From Candidatus Gastranaerophilales bacterium (lineage in GTDB: Bacteria; Cyanobacteriota; Vampirovibrionia; Gastranaerophilales; Gastranaerophilaceae), in NCBI GenBank assembly GCA_905236055.1, contig CAJOOA010000009.1, positions 1 through 35,166 of the forward strand: DNA of 35,166 nucleotides, given 5' to 3'. Below are positions 26,730-35,166 of the stretch, in pieces; within the stretch, counting starts at the first letter, position 1; every line of letters starts with the position of its first letter. Under the pieces are notes generated by a model. It made no database searches. It had not been told where the DNA came from and saw only the letters and a list, made by a program, of their open reading frames with translations. The translations under genes were made by a program, and so were the position numbers.

Positions 26730-27965
26730 CTACATACCTTCGGTAGAAGTATTATTTTTATTTTTAGAATGTTTTTTTGCTTCTTTTAGTTTTAATTTAC
26801 GTTCTTTTATTTTTATAAGGGTTTCTATATCCATTTGGCGCAATTTACGTTTATATTCAAGTTTTTTTACTTTTTTATCAAACTTTTCGGCTTTTTTTAT
26901 TTTCTTTTTTTCGGCTTGTTCAAGTTTCTTAGCTTTTTTGGCTTCAAATTTAACTTCTTCAATATCTTTAATCGAATCTTCCGCAAGCTTAAAACCTATG
27001 ACAGATACAGGAACATTCAGACCGTCTATGTCTTCAAGTTTTGAGACTTCGCCTTCAACATCTATACTCCATGTCCCAAGGTATTCTGGCACATCGCCGG
27101 TATAGGCGTATGCACTCAATATAATTCTGTTATCATCATTCGCATCAAAGCCCATAGGATAGATATCCCATCGTTTTTCATCAAAATCAATATCATCATT
27201 TTTTGCCCAATAATTTACTATTGCGTCTCTGATTTGAGGCAACTTTGTTGCGGTCTTAGTTTCAAAGTTGTAAACCCACAAGTCCGTTTTCCAAATGCCA
27301 TCGTGTCTGTGTCCTACTTTTTCTTTGACAACCAGCTTTTTGTTATCTGCAGAAAAATCAATTGGTGTAAGCGTTCTAAATATAAATTTTGTATCAATGT
27401 CTTTGTCCGTGGAAATAAGCGGTGTTTCTTCTTTCTGAACAATATTTGCACGCATCGCTTTTTCCGTATCATTCAAGGTAGGATCAAGTTTTATTAAAAA
27501 TAAATCGCAGCAGGTACAATCGGTTTCTGCATAATAATAAACGGCAGGGTAAACTAGCATGGTTTTATCTCCGGATATTATTCCTTGTGCATTTATTTGT
27601 CTGTCAAAATTTAGTTTTCTCGGCAAACTTAACTCCGGACTGCCAACAGGACTATTATATTTTACTAATTTGTATGTCTTTTGTGGAACATAAACCATAT
27701 TTGAATCTTGTGGGACTTTTGCTTCATCGGGCTTAATTTCAGCTTTCGTTTTTGCTCTCGATTTTGCTTCATATTCTTCTACTGTCATATATCCGGACTC
27801 CGGCATACGACTTTTTTCGTATTTCTCTGTAGCGGCAACCTTTTCGACTTCATTTTGATATAAGAACTCTGCTACACCCCTATCTTGTCTTTTTGTAATA
27901 GGATATTTCATTTGGTTAAAATGTATTTTCATAGCCATTATTGAGCCAGCAAGAGTTGTAAACAT
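26730..27965 (-). CDS. Hypothetical protein, possible beta-propeller-like, with Lys-rich coiled-coil tail
   Basis: 411 aa; TolB/WD-like strand pattern (DLWVYNFETKTATKLPQIRDAIVNYW) inferred by eye; C-terminus highly charged KKAKKLEQAEKKKIKKAEKFDKKVKKLEYKRKL. Start overlaps the upstream RR stop (TAATG). Confidence 0.6.
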   Translation of the reverse strand: MFTTLAGSIMAMKIHFNQMKYPITKRQDRGVAEFLYQNEVEKVAATEKYEKSRMPESGYMTVEEYEAKSRAKTKAEIKPDEAKVPQDSNMVYVPQKTYKLVKYNSPVGSPELSLPRKLNFDRQINAQGIISGDKTMLVYPAVYYYAETDCTCCDLFLIKLDPTLNDTEKAMRANIVQKEETPLISTDKDIDTKFIFRTLTPIDFSADNKKLVVKEKVGHRHDGIWKTDLWVYNFETKTATKLPQIRDAIVNYWAKNDDIDFDEKRWDIYPMGFDANDDNRIILSAYAYTGDVPEYLGTWSIDVEGEVSKLEDIDGLNVPVSVIGFKLAEDSIKDIEEVKFEAKKAKKLEQAEKKKIKKAEKFDKKVKKLEYKRKLRQMDIETLIKIKERKLKLKEAKKHSKNKNNTSTEGM

Positions 27966-28630
27966 TATACCAAGCCCTCTTTCATCGCTTTAACAGTGGC
28001 CTGTGTTCTTGAAGCAGTACATAATTTTTGTAAAATACTGTGGACGTGCGCCTTCGCAGTGGCTCTGGTTATCACAAGTTTTTCTGCTATTTGCGGATTA
28101 GAAAGCCCATCTACCATTAGCTCGAGCACATCTAATTCTCTTTCCGTAAGTCCGTATGAATTTTTTGTTCTGTCAGATAAAACATCTGTTTGAGATGACT
28201 GACTTGATGTAGTTTTACCAAGATTTGAGAACACAATTTTTGCAATTGCAGGATCAATCCAGCCAACTCCATCATAAACGGCTCTTATAGCGGTTAAGGT
28301 TTGCTCCGGAGTAGCTCCTTTCATAACATATCCATCAGCGCCTGCTGCAAATGCACCCAGTATATCTTGTTCGCTGTTCCTTGATGTCAAAATAAGAATT
28401 TTGGTTTCGGGCAAGATTTCCTTTATTCTGGCAGTTGCCTCTATGCCATCCATATTAGGAAGCCCGATGTCCATGAGAATAACATCTGGTGTGTGCTCTC
28501 TGGCCAGTTTAATACCTGTTAAACCATCAGAAGCTTCTGCCACAAGACTTATACCTTCAGCTTTTTCAAGCACCATACCTAGTCCAATTCTGTATAATTC
28601 ATGATCTTCAACCAAAAGTACTCTTATCAT
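27965..28630 (-). CDS. NarL/FixJ-family response regulator
   Basis: REC (VLLVEDHELYRIGL, DVILMDIGLPNMDG) plus LuxR HTH (LTERELDVLELMVDGLSNPQIAEKLVITRATAKAHVHSILQKL). Confidence 0.93.
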   Translation of the reverse strand: MIRVLLVEDHELYRIGLGMVLEKAEGISLVAEASDGLTGIKLAREHTPDVILMDIGLPNMDGIEATARIKEILPETKILILTSRNSEQDILGAFAAGADGYVMKGATPEQTLTAIRAVYDGVGWIDPAIAKIVFSNLGKTTSSQSSQTDVLSDRTKNSYGLTERELDVLELMVDGLSNPQIAEKLVITRATAKAHVHSILQKLCTASRTQATVKAMKEGLV

Positions 28631-28631
28631 G

Positions 28632-30185
28632 TTATCCTCCGATACTTGCGGGCTGCTTTACGGCGTCAGTTAAAAGGAATGAAAATTCACTTCCTTTAGT
28701 AAGGACACTTTCAACCCATATTTTACCGCCATGTGATTCTATAATTTGGCGTGATAAATACAATCCCAAACCGGTGCCGGCAGAACGTTTAGTGCTTGTA
28801 CCCTGAGAAAAACGTTGAAACATATTTGGTATATCACACGCGGCGATTCCGGGACCGTTATCTGATACTGAAAAAATTAGGTCATTACCTTCATTTTTAA
28901 TTCTAATAACTACTTTCCCGTCTTCTTGGGTATAGTTGATTGCATTTCCGCACAAGTTGCATATTACACGTCTTAATTCACTTTTGTCTCCATAGACTTC
29001 CATATCTTGTTTCTCACAATCTATTGAAAAATCTATATTTTTACTTTCTGCTAATGGTTTTAATTCATCATATACAAGTTTTACGAGACTATATATATTG
29101 AAATCTTTTTTCTTCAATTCTAATTTTTCGGCATCATATTTATAGACTTCCAGCAAAGCATTTACAAGTCCTAGCAAATCTTCATTACTTTTTTGCATTG
29201 TAGCAAGTAATTTTCTTTGTTTTTCATCAAGTTCTCCAAGCGCACCATCAAGAAAGAACGTCAAAGTTTGGATAGCCGCAAGTAAAGGTGTCCTTAAATC
29301 GTGGGTTAATGTCGCAATAAAATCATCTCTCAATTTATCGGATTTTTTCTGTTCTGTTACATCTCTTATAACACCGACGAACTTTTTGTATTTATCATCA
29401 GGGTTGAACCTCGCAAAGCTAATTTCTACCGGGATAGCATTGTTGCAAAGAGGATTTTTAATATGAAAATCTCTTAAAAAGAGTTCATTTCCCTCAAATT
29501 GATGAAGCTCTTTTGATATAAAAGTCTTGTTGCTAAAAACATAATCGTCAATTGTTGAGCCAACTATTCGGCTGTTAACGAAACCAGTTAAATTTTCGCA
29601 GGCAGGGTTAACTTTCTCTATAATTCCGTCTTCATCGACAATAACAATACCGTCTGCACAATAATTTACTATTCCTTCCAGTTTTGCGTTTGTTTGTTTT
29701 AAATCGGCGGTACGGGCTTCAACAAGTTGTTCAAGATTATGGGAATATTTCTCCAACTCTTCATGAGCTATTTCCAACTCTTCAATTTTTTGTCTTAATT
29801 GTGACAATAAGTAACTTCTTTCAATTCCGTTTTTAATATTTATGATTAAGTCATCATTACTCCATGGCTTTTCGATATATCGGTAAAGACCGATTTCGTT
29901 GATTGCTCTTATCGCATTTTCTTTATCGGCATAACCAGTCAAAAGTATTTTACTAACTTCGGGATATAAATTCTTAACTTTTGATAAAAATTCTAAGCCG
30001 TTCATTTCCGGCATTAAAAAATCTGAGATAACCAAGTCCGGAGTGTTATTTCGCAAAAATTCCAGAGCTTCATTCGGATTGTTGAAAAAATGCGCATCAG
30101 AAAACCCCTCAACCTTTAGCAGTGTTGCAAAAGCAGAGGTAACTATTTTCTCATCATCGACTACAACAATCTTCCCCGTTTCCAT
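28632..30185 (-). CDS. Hybrid REC-PAS-histidine kinase
   Basis: N-terminal REC (DLVISDFLMPEMNG, IEKPW), coiled coil, PAS (IVNYCADGIVIVDEDGIIEKVNPACENLTGF), HisKA (FIATLTHDLRTPLLA), HATPase (NLCGNAINYT, DNGPGI, GTGLGLYLSRQIIE). Confidence 0.93.
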   Translation of the reverse strand: METGKIVVVDDEKIVTSAFATLLKVEGFSDAHFFNNPNEALEFLRNNTPDLVISDFLMPEMNGLEFLSKVKNLYPEVSKILLTGYADKENAIRAINEIGLYRYIEKPWSNDDLIINIKNGIERSYLLSQLRQKIEELEIAHEELEKYSHNLEQLVEARTADLKQTNAKLEGIVNYCADGIVIVDEDGIIEKVNPACENLTGFVNSRIVGSTIDDYVFSNKTFISKELHQFEGNELFLRDFHIKNPLCNNAIPVEISFARFNPDDKYKKFVGVIRDVTEQKKSDKLRDDFIATLTHDLRTPLLAAIQTLTFFLDGALGELDEKQRKLLATMQKSNEDLLGLVNALLEVYKYDAEKLELKKKDFNIYSLVKLVYDELKPLAESKNIDFSIDCEKQDMEVYGDKSELRRVICNLCGNAINYTQEDGKVVIRIKNEGNDLIFSVSDNGPGIAACDIPNMFQRFSQGTSTKRSAGTGLGLYLSRQIIESHGGKIWVESVLTKGSEFSFLLTDAVKQPASIGG

Positions 30186-30224
30186 ATTCTCATATTAACC
30201 CAAATGCTTGCATTAGACAAATTA

Positions 30225-30254
30225 TTAACAATTATTACTTAATTATGTTATAAT
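30225..30254 (+). promoter_or_regulatory. Candidate promoter for pilin-PC4-HK-REC operon
   Basis: TTAACA - 18 bp - TATAAT, 23 nt upstream of ATG 30278. Confidence 0.5.
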
Positions 30255-30277
30255 CAAACAAAAAGATGGTGGCATAG

Positions 30278-31021
30278 ATGAATAAAAATTCTAAATTTGG
30301 GTTTACATTGGCGGAGATTCTTATAGCGATGGGAATCGCAGGTGCTATTGCTGCTCTTACGATTCCACAACTTGTAGTGAGTACTCAAAGTAATAAGTTT
30401 GCTACGGCATTGGGACGCTCAGTGGAAACAATTGAGACCGGCTGCCAAGCTCTGATTCAGGACGCAGGCGAGTATTCCAGTGATGGGGAAATTTTTGGAC
30501 ACGCATTAATAGAAGTTGGATATGATACCAGGGGGACAGCTCCTCCGCTTATAATAGCTGATAGTAAGTTATTTGAGAATGCCGGAGCTTTTTTTGATGC
30601 AACGCCATTGTCAGATTCACAACAGTCTAGCTATACCGGTAGTGTAAAGTCTTATACAGGAGGTGCACCATCGCCAAGGGTAAGTAGTATAGCCGGAAAA
30701 TTTGCTGTCAATACAAAACTCGGAGCATATTATGGTGTGCTGAAAAGAACGGATGAAGCAAATGCGGATGATCCCTTGGTTGAATTAATTTATATTGATG
30801 TAAACGGTGCAAATCCACCAAACAGATATGGTAGGGATGTATTTTTATTCGGACTTACGGATGCTTGCCATATGATACCTGCAGGTACAAATCGTATGAA
30901 TTCATGGTATTCCGGTGTTGCACTCGCAACGTCAGCATGTGATGGTGGAAATGTAACAAATGGATTATCTTGTACGGAAAGAGTTGTTAGAGAAGGTTTT
31001 AAAAATAATTACAGCAGATAA
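30278..31021 (+). CDS. Type IV pilin-like / pseudopilin protein
   Basis: Prepilin N-methylation-type leader and hydrophobic helix MNKNSKFG|FTLAEILIAMGIAGAIAALTIPQLV with Glu5; C-terminal disulphide candidates. Confidence 0.88.
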   Translation: MNKNSKFGFTLAEILIAMGIAGAIAALTIPQLVVSTQSNKFATALGRSVETIETGCQALIQDAGEYSSDGEIFGHALIEVGYDTRGTAPPLIIADSKLFENAGAFFDATPLSDSQQSSYTGSVKSYTGGAPSPRVSSIAGKFAVNTKLGAYYGVLKRTDEANADDPLVELIYIDVNGANPPNRYGRDVFLFGLTDACHMIPAGTNRMNSWYSGVALATSACDGGNVTNGLSCTERVVREGFKNNYSR

Positions 31022-31035
31022 AAGGAGATAAAATT

Positions 31036-31269
31036 ATGGCAGGAAAATTACTTGCGAGTATTCAAAGATCAGATACAGAACAATTACAAATATCTATTTC
31101 CGAATACAAAGGGAAAAGCTATTTCAACTTGAGAATATTTTACACTACGGATGATGGCGCGAATTGGCTGCCGACTAAGAAAGGTGTTACTTTTGCACCT
31201 GATCAATTAGATATTTTATCGGATGCGATAGAAGAAGCTAAAAAAGAGTTTATGACTGAAGAGGGGTAA
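31036..31269 (+). CDS. PC4/p15-like (YdbC-type) ssDNA-binding coactivator-family protein
   Basis: QISISEYKGKSYFNLRIFYTTDDGANWLPTKKGVTFAPDQLDILSDAIEEA follows the PC4 pattern (…EYKGK..ldiR.yy...dGeW.PtkKGisl...q...L..ai). Confidence 0.82.
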   Translation: MAGKLLASIQRSDTEQLQISISEYKGKSYFNLRIFYTTDDGANWLPTKKGVTFAPDQLDILSDAIEEAKKEFMTEEG

Positions 31270-31299
31270 ATATACTCATTCAACAATTTACTTAAAATT

Positions 31300-32010
31300 A
31301 TGACTTTACAAGATGAAATAATATCAACAGTTTCGCATGAAATGAGAACCCCCCTGACTAGTATCAGGGGCTTTTCTCAAACACTTTTAAATTCATGGGA
31401 AAAACTTGATGATGATAATAAAAGGAAGTTTATCAAAATTATAGAAGAACAGTCTAATCGATTGATTAATCTTGTTGAGAACATTCTTACTGTATCAAAA
31501 GAAAATTCGGAAATACTGGTTTTTAAAAAAATAGATGTGAACAAGTTGATTAAAGATATTTTACCAATTTTTACCGAAAAATATAAGGACCATAAATTTA
31601 TATTTAACGAAAGTAAAAACTCTTTGTTGGCGAGATTAGATGAAGATAAGTTTCAACAGATAATAACAAATTTGCTTGATAATGCAGGAAAATATTCTCA
31701 AGAAAATACCATGGTTACTATAACTACAGAACTGCAAAATGAATTTATATTGATAAAAATATCAGATGAGGGTATTGGTATTAAAGCTGAAGATGTGGAC
31801 AAGCTGTTCAAAAAATTTAGCCGTATTGAAAATCATTTGACAAGTAAAACTCAGGGGAACGGACTGGGGTTGTATATAACAAAAAATTTGGTTGAAAAAA
31901 TGAACGGAAAGATATCTTTAAAAAGCCAATTTAATAAGGGAACGGAATTTCAAATAGAATTCCCTTTGTATAATCCGGAGGAGGCGTTAAAATGCTCTCG
32001 AACCTCCTAA
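31300..32010 (+). CDS. Sensorless histidine kinase core (HisKA-HATPase)
   Basis: ISTVSHEMRTPLTSIRGFSQTLL; NLLDNAGKYS; DEGIGI; GNGLGLYITKNLVEKMNG. HisKA starts about 10 residues from the Met. Confidence 0.92.
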   Translation: MTLQDEIISTVSHEMRTPLTSIRGFSQTLLNSWEKLDDDNKRKFIKIIEEQSNRLINLVENILTVSKENSEILVFKKIDVNKLIKDILPIFTEKYKDHKFIFNESKNSLLARLDEDKFQQIITNLLDNAGKYSQENTMVTITTELQNEFILIKISDEGIGIKAEDVDKLFKKFSRIENHLTSKTQGNGLGLYITKNLVEKMNGKISLKSQFNKGTEFQIEFPLYNPEEALKCSRTS

Positions 32011-33278
32011 TAATAGATAAGAGGAAAGAACTTTCCGTCAAATACAAAAAAGCGCTTGATGATGAACAAACAAACGTAAAAATTGCGAAAAATCTCAGGG
32101 ACGCAATGAGTTTAATACAAACGTCAGAGCCGGATTTGATTATTATTTCGGATAGTATAGAAGAATCATTGATTTCTTTTTGTCAAAAAGTCAGAGCGCT
32201 TACTTACAATACAAGACCGGTTATTGTCGCATTGTCCAAATCAGCAGATATGAATGACAGAATTCAAGTTTTGGAAAGTGGCGCTGATGACTTTTGGAGT
32301 GAGCCAGTCGATATTGAGGAATTTAAGACCCGTATAAAAGCACATTTGAGAAGGGAATTAGAATCAAATTTAGATAATAAAACTTTGTTACCGAATAACT
32401 TCGCGACGGTTAAAAGCTTAAAAAGAGTTCTTAATAACGACAAAGACAGAGCTGTGCTTTTAATAGGTATTGACAATTTGAATGAATATATCAGTGTATA
32501 TTCGGATATTGCCGGAGATAAGTTGATACAAGCGTTTGTAGCAATAGTTAAATCTGCGATTGAGGTGAAGGACTTTTTCGGACAAATTGATAATAATAAC
32601 TTTGTTTTGATTACAAATCCATACAGAGCCGAAAAATTTGCTGCATATCTTGCATTTGCTTTCGATACGGTTGTACCTAAATTTTATTCTGAGACCGATG
32701 TTAAAAGGGGTTATGTGCTAGTAAAAGGCGACAATAAAGCGGGCATGAGAGCCAATTTTGTTTCTTTGCGAATCGGCGGAATTATGGACGGATACGACTT
32801 AATCGGTACAACAGATGCACTTTTGGAACGTCTATATTATTTGAAAAAATCCGCTCGACTACAATCGGGTTCAAATTATATAATTGATCGAGTCAAATTA
32901 ACAGGTGATATTTTAAATCTTAATGATTCAATGTTTGGCAAAATATATATAAAAGAGCCAGACGAATCACTTTCTTTGTTAATTAGGACCACTTTGGAAC
33001 TTCAAGGATATGAGGTTGTAAATACAATTGACTCTGAAAACCCCATACAACCGGCATTAATTATTATTGATAGCGGCGATAATATGAAGGAACTTGATTA
33101 TTGCAGAAATTTAAAAAATAATCCGAATTTTGCCAATACAAAAATAATTGTTACTACGTCCGTTCATGACAAAACAGCTGTGCTTGATGCCGGAGCAGAT
33201 TTGTACTTGCCAAAACCCTATGAATTGACTGATTTGATAGGGTGGATTGAGTACTTTTATAAAATGAACAATATTTAA
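31992..33278 (+). CDS. REC - degenerate GGDEF - REC protein
   Basis: First REC-like region lacks canonical D and K positions (PDLIIISDS, WSEPVD); GGDEF-like fold with FFGQIDNNNFVLIT in place of GGDEF; second REC with PALIIIDS and LPKPYE. Overlaps HK by 19 nt. Confidence 0.8.
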   Translation: MLSNLLIIDKRKELSVKYKKALDDEQTNVKIAKNLRDAMSLIQTSEPDLIIISDSIEESLISFCQKVRALTYNTRPVIVALSKSADMNDRIQVLESGADDFWSEPVDIEEFKTRIKAHLRRELESNLDNKTLLPNNFATVKSLKRVLNNDKDRAVLLIGIDNLNEYISVYSDIAGDKLIQAFVAIVKSAIEVKDFFGQIDNNNFVLITNPYRAEKFAAYLAFAFDTVVPKFYSETDVKRGYVLVKGDNKAGMRANFVSLRIGGIMDGYDLIGTTDALLERLYYLKKSARLQSGSNYIIDRVKLTGDILNLNDSMFGKIYIKEPDESLSLLIRTTLELQGYEVVNTIDSENPIQPALIIIDSGDNMKELDYCRNLKNNPNFANTKIIVTTSVHDKTAVLDAGADLYLPKPYELTDLIGWIEYFYKMNNI

Positions 33279-33289
33279 GTTATTTCTAA

Positions 33290-33628
33290 ATCCATAACGA
33301 TTTAGGTATTGATGAGAATTTCTTATTCAAGTCTATTAAAAAAATTGAAGGTGATTCTGATTTTGAAAATTTACAAGTAACGAACCTAGGGCAATTGAAA
33401 TATATAGGCGGAGATGGACATTTTTCTTGTAACAGAGTTAAGCGCTTAGGTAAATTGAAATATATAAAAGGGAATGCCTATTTTGATGAGTCATGGGTTT
33501 CGGATTTGGGAATGCTCAATTTTATCGGCGGAGATATTGAAATCTATGATGCACCATTAACAGAAAAAGCATTTGAATCGGTCAAAGTCGGTGGTGAAAT
33601 ACGAAAAGGTCAATGGAAACGTAAATAA
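33290..33628 (+). pseudogene. Remnant of a leucine-rich-like repeat protein
   Basis: Open frame after TAA (33287-33289) reads ...GIDENFLFKSIKKIEGDSDFENLQVTNLGQLKYIGGDGHFSCNRVKRLGKLKYIKGNAYFDESWVSDLGMLNFIGGDIEIYDAP...; no ATG or GTG upstream of the repeats. Confidence 0.5.
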
Positions 33629-33633
33629 AGAAT

Positions 33634-34572
33634 CTATTCCACTATAGATGCGCCGTTTTCTTCGACTTTAAGTGTCATTATATTGGCATTAATATTTTGT
33701 TTTGACCAAATATCATTAACTGTTGATTTAATTTTATCCAAATCGTATTTGTGAGAAATTACAAGTATTGTAGGTCCAGCCCCTGATAATACGCAGCCAA
33801 GGATTCCATCTTCATTCCGAAAAGCATCCATAATTTCTCTCATACCGGGGACTAATTTTTCCCTATATTGCTGATGTAATCTGTCTTGCAGAGCTTTCTT
33901 CATCAACTTTTCGTCTTTTGTATGAATTGCATGAATGAGCATCCCCAAGTGTTTTGCATTAAATACGGCATCTTGCATAGGAACTTCTTTGGGTAACACT
34001 GAACGTGCAATGTTTGTTGAAAGCTCAAAATCAGGAATGCAAACAGTTAAATCCCATTCTTCAGGCCAATCAAATTTGCAATAAGAAATGGTACCGTCAT
34101 CCTCTTGATTAGAGAGTACAAATCCGCCAAGAATAGCCGGAGCAACATTATCAGGATGTCCTTCAACCTCTGTTGCTATAGCTAGCAAAGCTGTTTCGTC
34201 TGCAGGATTTCCCAAAAGCTTATTTGCCGCAAGCAATCCTCCAACAATGACGGAGGATGAACTTCCCAACCCTCTTGCGACAGGTATTTGTGATTCTATG
34301 TTTATTTTAAGTTCGGATGGCTCTTGTCCTATTGAGTTGTACAAAAGCTCAACTGCTTTATAAACAATGTTATTTTCATCTCTTGGAATGTTTTCAAAGG
34401 CCGTTTCATCAAATGATTCATCATCAGCCATCATATTTATTTCAATGCCCGTTCCCGGCAGTACAGTTTCTTCAATAGTAACTGTATTGTATATAGGAAG
34501 TGCAATACCTAAACAATCAAAACCGGGGCCAATGTTTGCCGAACTAGCCGGAACTTTTACGCTCACTTTCAT
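33634..34572 (-). CDS. thrB: Homoserine kinase
   Basis: GHMP kinase: VKVPASSANIGPGFDCLGIALPIYNTV; PVARGLGSSSSVIVGGLLAAN; EGHPDNVAPAILGG; GCVLSGAGPTILVI. Confidence 0.96.
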   Translation of the reverse strand: MKVSVKVPASSANIGPGFDCLGIALPIYNTVTIEETVLPGTGIEINMMADDESFDETAFENIPRDENNIVYKAVELLYNSIGQEPSELKINIESQIPVARGLGSSSSVIVGGLLAANKLLGNPADETALLAIATEVEGHPDNVAPAILGGFVLSNQEDDGTISYCKFDWPEEWDLTVCIPDFELSTNIARSVLPKEVPMQDAVFNAKHLGMLIHAIHTKDEKLMKKALQDRLHQQYREKLVPGMREIMDAFRNEDGILGCVLSGAGPTILVISHKYDLDKIKSTVNDIWSKQNINANIMTLKVEENGASIVE

Positions 34573-34754
34573 TTCTTAAAATTATCTCCTCGTGAATATA
34601 TAGGGTTTATACAATAAATAAGAAAAAAAGACAAGAATACACTTTGCCCAAATATTAAGATTTGTAAAAAAATATCTTTTTATTATAAATCTCAGGCAAT
34701 TCTGAATATTCATTAAACTTAATGGGAATGTGTAGTACTTAGGAGTGTTAAATT

Positions 34755-35166
34755 ATGACATATTCTTATTCAGCCCCGATGACCTATGTTCAGCATGAAC
34801 CGGCTGTATATCAACAAAACTATTATCAGGTATCAACAAATAAGAAAAATTCGTCAATAAATGCAGGTCTTGCAGGTGCAGGAGTCGGATTAGCCGGCGG
34901 AGCCATTGTGGGGATGAGCAAGGGACATCCATATATACAAAACGGTGTTCCTACAAATGATTTTGTTAAATCTACAGTACAAAAATATATCAAAAAAGCT
35001 CCCGATGCTCAAAAACTTGCATATAATCAAACAAATGAAATATTGAGTAAGATAAAAAATGTACAAACAGTAGAAGAATTGAATGCTCTTTTGAGCAATA
35101 ATGCAGAGGCCTCAAAAACAATTGAACAGATTTTAGGGACTTCAATTGACTCATATATTAAGGATG
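34755..35166 (+). CDS. Hypothetical protein, truncated by window end
   Basis: Hand translation MTYSYSAPMTYVQHEPAVYQQNYYQVSTNKKNSSINAGLAGAGVGLAGGAIVGMSKGHPYIQNGVPTNDF...; SD TAGGAG; no stop before window end. Confidence 0.7.
   Translation, partial: MTYSYSAPMTYVQHEPAVYQQNYYQVSTNKKNSSINAGLAGAGVGLAGGAIVGMSKGHPYIQNGVPTNDFVKSTVQKYIKKAPDAQKLAYNQTNEILSKIKNVQTVEELNALLSNNAEASKTIEQILGTSIDSYIKD

Noticed and set aside
1-35166. CRISPR arrays, IS elements, prophage or plasmid signatures
   Set aside because: No regularly spaced repeats, transposase/integrase genes or terminal inverted repeats were seen on either strand.

Overview
AT-rich bacterial chromosomal segment with mostly housekeeping genes plus several accessory loci. 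Taxonomy is inference only: gene content (LPS Kdo transferase, type IV pilus ATPase, FprA/rubredoxin, cyanobacterial-style NarL regulators, a PBP-A-like protein) suggests an anaerobic, non-photosynthetic relative of cyanobacteria (Gastranaerophilales/Vampirovibrionia-like). Main content: trkA-trkH; glmS; an rpmG-tRNA-Trp-secE-nusG-rplK-rplA operon; waaA; an HNH-like gene overlapping yraN; fprA-rubredoxin; a His/Gly/Met-rich protein; pilT; a PBP-A-like serine hydrolase; accD-accA; a TPR-glycosyltransferase with a histone-H1-like tail; der-ORF-nanK-nanE; an integral-membrane HExxH protein; a divergent two-component region (REC-PAS-HK / NarL RR / propeller-like protein versus pilin / PC4-like / HK / REC-dGGDEF-REC); thrB. 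Most interesting signals: (i) two covarying RNA elements of the same architecture directly upstream of the rplK and rplA Shine-Dalgarno sequences, resembling the L1-binding site of 23S rRNA; (ii) a terminator-like hairpin in the leader of the same operon; (iii) a PC4-like ORF in frame with a sensorless histidine kinase, separated by one TAA; (iv) a REC-dGGDEF-REC protein whose first receiver looks degenerate. No CRISPR array, IS element or prophage was seen.
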